DNA of 64,000 bases from Pseudonocardia autotrophica. Lineage in GTDB: Bacteria; Actinomycetota; Actinomycetes; Mycobacteriales; Pseudonocardiaceae. A model generated the notes under the pieces. It searched no databases and was not told where the DNA came from. It worked only from the letters and a program-made list of their open reading frames with translations. The position numbers and the translations under genes are program-made. This document shows positions 57,097-64,000 of this stretch, in pieces (positions within the stretch are counted from its first letter, which is position 1; every line of letters starts with the position of its first letter). The DNA lies in contig NZ_JNYD01000004.1 in NCBI RefSeq assembly GCF_000717175.1, positions 248,001 to 312,000 of the forward strand, read 5' to 3'.

Positions 57097-57873
57097 ATGA
57101 CTGAGCAGGATCTCCTCGGACGACGCGCACTGGTCACCGGGGGTACGAAGGGCACCGGCGCCGCCGTCGCGCAGCGGCTGCGCGCAGCCGGCGCGGACGT
57201 GACGGTCACGGCGAGGTCCATGCCGGCCGGCTGCACCGATCGGTCCCACTTCATCGCGGCGGACGCGACGACTCCCGAGGGGGTGCGAGCCGTTGTCGAG
57301 CAGGTCGTGCGGAACGGGGGAGTGGACATCCTCGTGCACGTCGCGGGGGGTTCGCACGCGCCGTCCGGAGGGTTCGCCGCCTTGACCGACGACCACTGGT
57401 GGGAGGAGCTGAACCTCAACCTCCTCAGTGCCGTGCGGCTCGATCGCGGACTGCTGCCCGGGATGATCGAGCGCGGCAGGGGTGCGATCGTCCACGTGAC
57501 GTCGATCCAGCGCACCATGCCCCTGTTCGACGCGACCCTGGGCTACGCCGCCGCCAAGGCCGGGCTGGCGACCTACAGCAAGGGCCTGGCCAACGAGGTC
57601 GCCCCGCGCGGCATCCGCGTCAACACCGTGTCTCCCGGGATGATCAGGACGACTGCGGCCGAGGCGCTCATCGACCGGATCGCCCAGGGGCAGGGCATCG
57701 GCGCGGAGGCCGCCCTGGCGACCCTGACGGACTCCCTCGGCGGGATCCCGTTGGGCCGACCCGCCGAGCCCGCCGAGGTGGCCGAGCTCGTCGCATTCCT
57801 GGTCTCGGACCGGGCCTCGGCGATCACCGGCGCGGAGCACGTCATCGACGGCGGCACCGTCCCGACCATCTGA
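57097..57873 (+). CDS. SDR-family oxidoreductase
   Basis: A 258-residue classical SDR. The NAD(P)-binding [12 protein letters not shown] is at residues 14-25. VTSIQR carries the catalytic Ser, YAAAKAG the Tyr and Lys, and [14 protein letters not shown] ends the chain as in ketoreductases. Substrate unknown. The ATG at 57097 follows GCGAGGG. The NTF2-like gene follows after 50 bases, probably in one transcript, under the divergent HxlR regulator. Confidence 0.88.
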   Translation: MTEQDLLGRRALVTGGTKGTGAAVAQRLRAAGADVTVTARSMPAGCTDRSHFIAADATTPEGVRAVVEQVVRNGGVDILVHVAGGSHAPSGGFAALTDDHWWEELNLNLLSAVRLDRGLLPGMIERGRGAIVHVTSIQRTMPLFDATLGYAAAKAGLATYSKGLANEVAPRGIRVNTVSPGMIRTTAAEALIDRIAQGQGIGAEAALATLTDSLGGIPLGRPAEPAEVAELVAFLVSDRASAITGAEHVIDGGTVPTI

Positions 57874-57923
57874 TCCCGTCCCTGATCCGACCGCGACCCG
57901 GTCGTCACCCGACAAGGAGAATC

Positions 57924-58262
57924 ATGACCGCCGTCACCCTCCCCCGGATCGTCCGCGAGTACTTCGAGCTCGCCTCCTCCCAGGACCACGAGGCCTACCT
58001 GGCGTTGTTCGCCGAGGACGCCCTCGTGGAGGACGAAGGCGGGGAGCACTCCGGCACCGCCGCTGTCCGCGCCTGGCGCTCCGGCGTCCCGCTCGTCACC
58101 CACACGATCACCGCGGTCGAGCAGTCCGCGGACGGACCGGTCGTGACCTGCACGATCTCCGGCGACTTCCCGGGCAGCCCGTTCGCCGGTCTCCAGTTCC
58201 ACTTCGAGGAGTTCGACGACGAGCAGGTGAAGGTGTTGCGCATCCGTCCGAAGGCCGGATGA
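57924..58262 (+). CDS. NTF2-like / SnoaL-type protein
   Basis: A 112-residue cone-fold protein: REYFELASSQDHEAYLALFAEDALVED is typical of the SnoaL-like start, followed by HTITAVEQSADGPVVTCTIS strands and a C-terminal strand. Such proteins act as isomerases, cyclases or accessory binders. The link to the SDR upstream suggests a small-molecule pathway. ATG 57924 follows AAGGAGA. Confidence 0.82.
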   Translation: MTAVTLPRIVREYFELASSQDHEAYLALFAEDALVEDEGGEHSGTAAVRAWRSGVPLVTHTITAVEQSADGPVVTCTISGDFPGSPFAGLQFHFEEFDDEQVKVLRIRPKAG

Positions 58263-58398
58263 CGCCGCACCTCGCCGTGCAGCGCGGCCGTCCGGTTCTC
58301 CACGACCCGTGCCGTCGGCCTCCTGGCCCGGGTCACCGCGAGCAGAACGGCGTGTCCGGTCGTACCCTTCCCACCGGACGGGCGGGAGGAGTGGACCC

Positions 58399-59379
58399 GT
58401 GGAACCGTTGACCTTCGACAGCAACGATGTCGGCCTGGTCGAGGCGACCGTGAGCAGGTTGTACTCCCGGATGCGCATCGGCGCGGTCGGCGCGCGCACC
58501 CGCGCGCAGATCACCCGGCGCGTGATGGCGCCCGAGATCAGCTTCGACGATCTCGACTACAGCTTCGACATCGGCTACTCCGCCGAGCCCCAGGGGCTCA
58601 TGATCATCTGCGATGTCGTCTCCAACACCATCCGCAGGGAGGGCGAGGGCGGCTTCGAGGTGTTCGGTCCCGGCGACCAGTTCCTGATCAGCCGGCCCGA
58701 TCTCCCCTACGCCGGGGTCGCACACGCCACCCGCCTGCAGTTCACCCTGATCGACCCCGCCCTCCTGACCCGCGTGGCGGCGACCGGGAAGGCGGACGAG
58801 GCAGACCCGGTGCGCGTGCTCGACCACCGGCCGGTCTCCCGAGAGGCAGCGCTGCAGCTGCGACGCTCCGTCGCCTACGTGCGCGACAGCGTGCTGGACG
58901 CCCCCGACGCGGCCCAGGCGCCGCTGGTGGTCTCCACCGCGAGCCAGTATCTGGCCGCGCGCGTCCTCCAGACCTTCCCGACCACCGCAGTGTCCACGCC
59001 GAGCACCACCGACCGGCACGACGCCAGCCCGTCCACCGTGCGCCGTGCCGTCGCCTTCATCGACGCCAATCCCGATCTCGAGCTCACGCTGACCGACATC
59101 GCCCGTGCCGCCTGTGTCACCCCCCGCGGCCTGCAACTCGCCTTCCGGCGCCATCTGGACACCACCCCCATGCGCTACCTGCGCCGCGTCCGCCTCGACC
59201 ACGCCCGCGACGAGCTCTGCGCTGCCACCGCCGACGACGGTCGGACCGTCGCCACCGTCGCCGCACGGTGGGGGTTCACCCACTCCCGGTTCACGCAGCA
59301 GTACCGCACCGCCTACGGCGAGCTCCCCAGCCGCACCCTGCGCGAAGGGATGATCACGACGTTCCGGTCGTCGGCGTGA
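58399..59379 (+). CDS. AraC-family transcriptional regulator
   Basis: A 326-residue protein with an N-terminal ligand-type domain (about 1-205; VFGPGDQFLISRPDLPYAGV) and a C-terminal AraC DNA-binding domain with two helix-turn-helices: LTLTDIARAACVTPRGLQLA and VATVAARWGFTHSRFTQQYR, ending with the AYGELPSRTLR motif. It resembles the AraC_binding_2 group that regulates catabolic operons. GTG 58399 follows GGGAGGAG. Target unknown; it may act on the SDR genes. Confidence 0.88.
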   Translation: MEPLTFDSNDVGLVEATVSRLYSRMRIGAVGARTRAQITRRVMAPEISFDDLDYSFDIGYSAEPQGLMIICDVVSNTIRREGEGGFEVFGPGDQFLISRPDLPYAGVAHATRLQFTLIDPALLTRVAATGKADEADPVRVLDHRPVSREAALQLRRSVAYVRDSVLDAPDAAQAPLVVSTASQYLAARVLQTFPTTAVSTPSTTDRHDASPSTVRRAVAFIDANPDLELTLTDIARAACVTPRGLQLAFRRHLDTTPMRYLRRVRLDHARDELCAATADDGRTVATVAARWGFTHSRFTQQYRTAYGELPSRTLREGMITTFRSSA

Positions 59380-59391
59380 GGACGTCGGCCC

Positions 59392-59793
59392 CTACCGGAG
59401 GCTGATCTCGGCCCAGACGGTCTTGCCCCCGGGTGGGTGGGGCACCTGGCCCCAGGCGCTGGCCAGGCTCTGCACGATCAGAAGTCCGAAGCCACCTGAC
59501 CCCGGTGGTCTCCTCGTGCGGTCGGCGACGGTGGCCGCCTGCGGGCTCCGGTCGTCGATCTCCATGCGGAGGACCCTGCCGGGGACGAGGCGCAGGCGGC
59601 ACTGCCCGGCAGGTGCGCCGTGGGTCAGGGCGTTCGTCACCAGCTCGGTCAGGATGCTCAGCGTCGCCGTGATCGCCGGTTCGGGAGCCGCGGCGTCGGT
59701 GAGCAGCTCGTGCACCCACTCCCGCAGGTCGGCGAGGATGCACGGGTCGGCGTCGCTGAGCTCCACGGACACGACTCGTCCCCGGGGCTGCAC
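59392..59793 (-). CDS. RsbW-like ATP-binding protein
   Basis: A 133-residue GHKL ATPase of the anti-sigma/regulatory type. The N box is ILTELVTNALTHG (Glu and Asn ligands), followed by RMEIDDRSPQ (altered G1) and SGGFGLLIVQSLASAWG (G2). Such proteins bind a sigma factor or phosphorylate an STAS antagonist. The neighbouring MEDS-STAS gene, transcribed in the same direction 60 bases upstream, is the natural antagonist partner. No sigma factor gene is nearby. Confidence 0.85.
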   Translation of the reverse strand: MQPRGRVVSVELSDADPCILADLREWVHELLTDAAAPEPAITATLSILTELVTNALTHGAPAGQCRLRLVPGRVLRMEIDDRSPQAATVADRTRRPPGSGGFGLLIVQSLASAWGQVPHPPGGKTVWAEISLR

Positions 59794-59853
59794 GACGGTC
59801 CGCCTCCCCTCTCGCCGATTGGGGCGAGGGCGGAGTTACCCGTCACCGGTGTC

Positions 59854-60729
59854 TCATGCAGAGATGACCACGTTCTCGGTCTCGCCCAGCCCGGCGATGT
59901 CCAGGATCTGCCGCACGGAGTCCCCGGGGCGGAGCAGGACGAGGGTCTGGCCGGCCGCGCGCAACCGTGGCAGTGCGTCGAGCACGACGTGGCATCCGGC
60001 CGCGGCCAGATGCCGCACCTCGCTGATCTCGACCGTCCGCGTGCCGTGGTCGATGGCGGCGCGCAGGACGGCGCCGAACCGGTCGGCGTTGCTGATGTCG
60101 ATCTCCCCCGAGATCGTGAGCGCCTCGGGGTCGCGGCGGGCCGCGAACCCGATGTCGTCCAGCGCGGTGTGCGCCCCCACCACCTGCTGCAGGGTCGTGG
60201 GCGTCTCCGTCGAGGTGTCGTAGTAGCACAGCACCGTGAGCGGGTTCGAGGCGGCGAGCCGGGTGAGATCGAGTTCGTGTTCCAGCATCGCCGCGGGGTC
60301 GGGCGTGATGGTGCGCAGGGCAGTGCCGTCGCACACGATCGCCACCCCTCGGTGGCCGGCGTCGCGGGCCTGCTCGATCAGCGCGAGGTGCCAGCTGCGC
60401 AGCGCTGCGGGCTGTCCGGCGGTCTCCGCGTGACAGCGTGCCGCCTCGATCAGGCTCACCTGACCGGAGGCGAGCACGTCACCGCCGAGCAGCGCGGTGA
60501 GCCGGTGACGGACCTCCGGGTCGGGTTCGGTGTGCTTGTAGAAGAGCTGTCTACCCTGGCTCAACTCGCGGTCCATCCAGGCCCCGACGCGTTCGTCCCC
60601 GGCGTGCCCGGACCGGTGGACGAGCGCGGTGTGCGGCCCTTCGAGCCAGCGAACGGCAGGGGCCGGGCCCCGGCCGGTGTCGGCCGTCATCATGCGCCGA
60701 TCACCGATCGTGATCGCGGTCCGGTGCAC
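59854..60729 (-). CDS. MEDS-STAS anti-anti-sigma-type sensor protein
   Basis: A 291-residue protein. The N-terminal MEDS domain (about residues 20-185; GPHTALVHRSGHAGDERVGA, QLFYKHTEPDPEVRHRL) resembles the DcmR sensory domain. The C-terminal STAS domain (about 193-291) has LTISGEIDISNADRFGAVLR and VEISEVRHLAAAGCHVVLDA. The usual phosphorylated Ser of the DxS motif is Ala or Gly here (HLAAAGCH), so phosphorylation control may be lost. GTG 60729 has an AGGGAGA site. It likely works with the RsbW-like protein. Confidence 0.85.
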   Translation of the reverse strand: MHRTAITIGDRRMMTADTGRGPAPAVRWLEGPHTALVHRSGHAGDERVGAWMDRELSQGRQLFYKHTEPDPEVRHRLTALLGGDVLASGQVSLIEAARCHAETAGQPAALRSWHLALIEQARDAGHRGVAIVCDGTALRTITPDPAAMLEHELDLTRLAASNPLTVLCYYDTSTETPTTLQQVVGAHTALDDIGFAARRDPEALTISGEIDISNADRFGAVLRAAIDHGTRTVEISEVRHLAAAGCHVVLDALPRLRAAGQTLVLLRPGDSVRQILDIAGLGETENVVISA

Positions 60730-60893
60730 ACCAGGTCTCCCTGCGGTTCCTCGTTCGCGTCCACGCTCGAACCCGTCGAGTCTCCTCGCCGACAGCGGGC
60801 ACGGTCTGCACCGTGGACGAACGACCGCGTGTCCGGGCTGTGCGGAATACGAAGGCGCCTCCCCGGGACGACGCGGGTCGCACGCCCATGACG

Positions 60894-60934
60894 GACGCCC
60901 CGGACCGCCGCGGGTGCGGCGGGCCGGGGGCGTC
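60894..60934 (-). terminator. Hairpin after katG
   Basis: GACGCCCCGGACCGCCGC pairs with the mirror sequence ending GGGGGCGTC across loop GGGT, with one bulge. It lies just beyond the katG stop; no T run. The rest of the 216-base gap 60730-60945 holds no gene. Confidence 0.65.
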
Positions 60935-60945
60935 GGAAAGTCGGG

Positions 60946-63180
<2,235 letters not shown>

Positions 63181-63261
63181 GTCAGGTCCTTCCTCACGGG
63201 GAACGCCGGTCCCGGAGGGCCGGCCTGGTGGTGGGTGCGGTCTGGTCGGTGGTGGGCGCGC

Positions 63262-63696
63262 TCAGCGGCCCGCGGGCGGGGACTGGCAGGCGGGGCAGAG
63301 GCCCCAGTACACGACCTCGGCCTCGTCGATCGCGAAGCCTCCGTCGTCGACGGCGGTCAGGCAGGGCGGCTCCCCGACGGCGCAGTCGACGTCCCGCACC
63401 GTGCCGCAGGCGCGGCACACGAGGTGGTGGTGGTTGTCGCCCACCCGCGCCTCGTAACGGGCCACCGATCCGGCCGGCTGGATGCGGCGGACCAGTCCGG
63501 CGTCGGTCAGGGCACGCAGGACGTCGTACACGGCCTGGTGGGACACCGACCCGAGCCGAGCCCGGGCCGCCGCGAGCAGGGTCTCGGTGTCGGCGTGCGG
63601 GTGCTCGTGCACGGCCGACAACACGGCCCTGCGTGGCGCGGTGACACGCAGCGCCGCCTCGCGGAGGGAACGCTCGATCTGCGCGCGGCTCGGCAC
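63262..63696 (-). CDS. furA: FurA-type peroxide/iron-responsive repressor
   Basis: A 144-residue Fur-family protein very like mycobacterial Fur[40 protein letters not shown] as recognition helix, [13 protein letters not shown] with the first CxxC, and YWGLCPACQ with the second. It represses itself and katG. GTG 63696 is leaderless: TGGGAT lies seven bases upstream. An in-frame start at 63732 would place codons across the promoter. Confidence 0.94.
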   Translation of the reverse strand: MPSRAQIERSLREAALRVTAPRRAVLSAVHEHPHADTETLLAAARARLGSVSHQAVYDVLRALTDAGLVRRIQPAGSVARYEARVGDNHHHLVCRACGTVRDVDCAVGEPPCLTAVDDGGFAIDEAEVVYWGLCPACQSPPAGR

Positions 63697-63703
63697 GGCG
63701 TCG

Positions 63704-63732
63704 ATCCCACCACGGAAAGCTGACTGGATCAA
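63704..63732 (-). promoter_or_regulatory. furA-katG promoter
   Basis: On the minus strand TTGATC (63727-63732), 17 bases, TGGGAT (63704-63709), then seven bases to the GTG start. The AT-richer spacer (CCAGTCAGCTTTCC) is in the place of the FurA box in mycobacteria. Confidence 0.7.
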
Positions 63733-63751
63733 GTCCAGAAGAGTGGCGCCG

Positions 63752-64000
63752 TCACCGTGTCGTGGTCGGCGGCGCCGGCGGCTCGGCCTGCTGCGGCAGG
63801 GTGTAGATCTGGTTGGCCACCGTGCTGATCAGGGCGTTCACCGTCTGCTCACCGTGCCGCCAGCGAGGCACGGCCACGCAGGGATCGACACCGCCCGACA
63901 CCGGGGCGCATGGTCTTCTCCGACGCTTGGAGGGGCTCGCGGGTGGTGGTGCACGAACGCCCGACCGGCAGTGCCGGGGACCGGGACGCGTCGATCCCTC
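63752..64000 (-). CDS. Unidentified protein, C-terminal part
   Basis: The frame is open from the window edge to the stop at 63752-63754 (82 residues). It reads [39 protein letters not shown] and a Pro/Thr-rich end. I do not recognise it. The helix [18 protein letters not shown] and the Pro-rich tail look protein-like, but the upstream part is Arg/Pro-rich and might be non-coding, so the true start could lie within the window. Confidence 0.4.
   Translation of the reverse strand, partial: EGSTRPGPRHCRSGVRAPPPASPSKRRRRPCAPVSGGVDPCVAVPRWRHGEQTVNALISTVANQIYTLPQQAEPPAPPTTTR

Overview
The window is a very GC-rich actinobacterial chromosome segment centred on the replication origin. Gene order (trxB-trxA-cwlM ... 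parB-parA-rsmG-khpB-yidC-yidD-rnpA-rpmH / dnaA-oriC-dnaN-gnd-recF-dciA-gyrB-gyrA-DUF3566-tRNA-Ile-DLW39-tRNA-Ala), DUF6049, CwlM, a SigM-type sigma factor and many leaderless starts point to Pseudonocardiaceae, most likely a Pseudonocardia relative. The family assignment is inference from gene order and protein style; no database search was possible.

Left arm (1-21.2 kb): the 3' end of inositol-3-phosphate synthase, a secreted NlpC/P60 hydrolase, an SDR, a UPF0158/nucleotidyltransferase-HEPN pair, leuS (with a parS site inside it), SdpI, a lipoprotein, AlgH, an MFS carrier and the CCA-adding enzyme. Then comes the conserved cell-envelope block NUDIX-DUF6049-pseudokinase-sigM-anti-sigma-trxB-trxA-cwlM. 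murJ, normally between DUF6049 and the pseudokinase, is not present at this locus.

Core (21.3-44.3 kb): a GNAT protein, an aminotransferase and Ddl, then parB-parA with three good and two degenerate parS sites; the minus-strand rsmG to rpmH run; dnaA, a 1.27 kb oriC region, dnaN, gnd, recF, a dciA-like gene whose start lies inside DnaA-box-like sequences, gyrB, gyrA, DUF3566, tRNA-Ile, a DLW-39 micro-ORF and tRNA-Ala.

Accessory region (44.3 to about 59.4 kb): the 3' end of tRNA-Ala(TGC) is repeated exactly at 46489-46535 and imperfectly near 56.4 kb, and the two copies share a homologous flank. This fits two tandem, integrase-less islands. Island 1 holds an intact DUF433 antitoxin with a frameshifted DUF5615 partner and a protein of four cold-shock domains. 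Island 2 holds an epoxide hydrolase, a CGNR regulator, several decayed genes and a GntR-controlled operon: Rieske oxygenase alpha and beta, a small coiled-coil protein, a class I amidotransferase and a glutamine-synthetase-like ligase. That set matches the aniline (Atd/Tdn) gamma-glutamylation-dependent dioxygenase system, but lacks its reductase and carries only a ferredoxin fragment. An HxlR/SDR/NTF2/AraC group follows.

Right end (59.4-64 kb): an RsbW-like ATPase next to a MEDS-STAS protein, then katG with its leaderless furA, and the 3' end of an unidentified gene.
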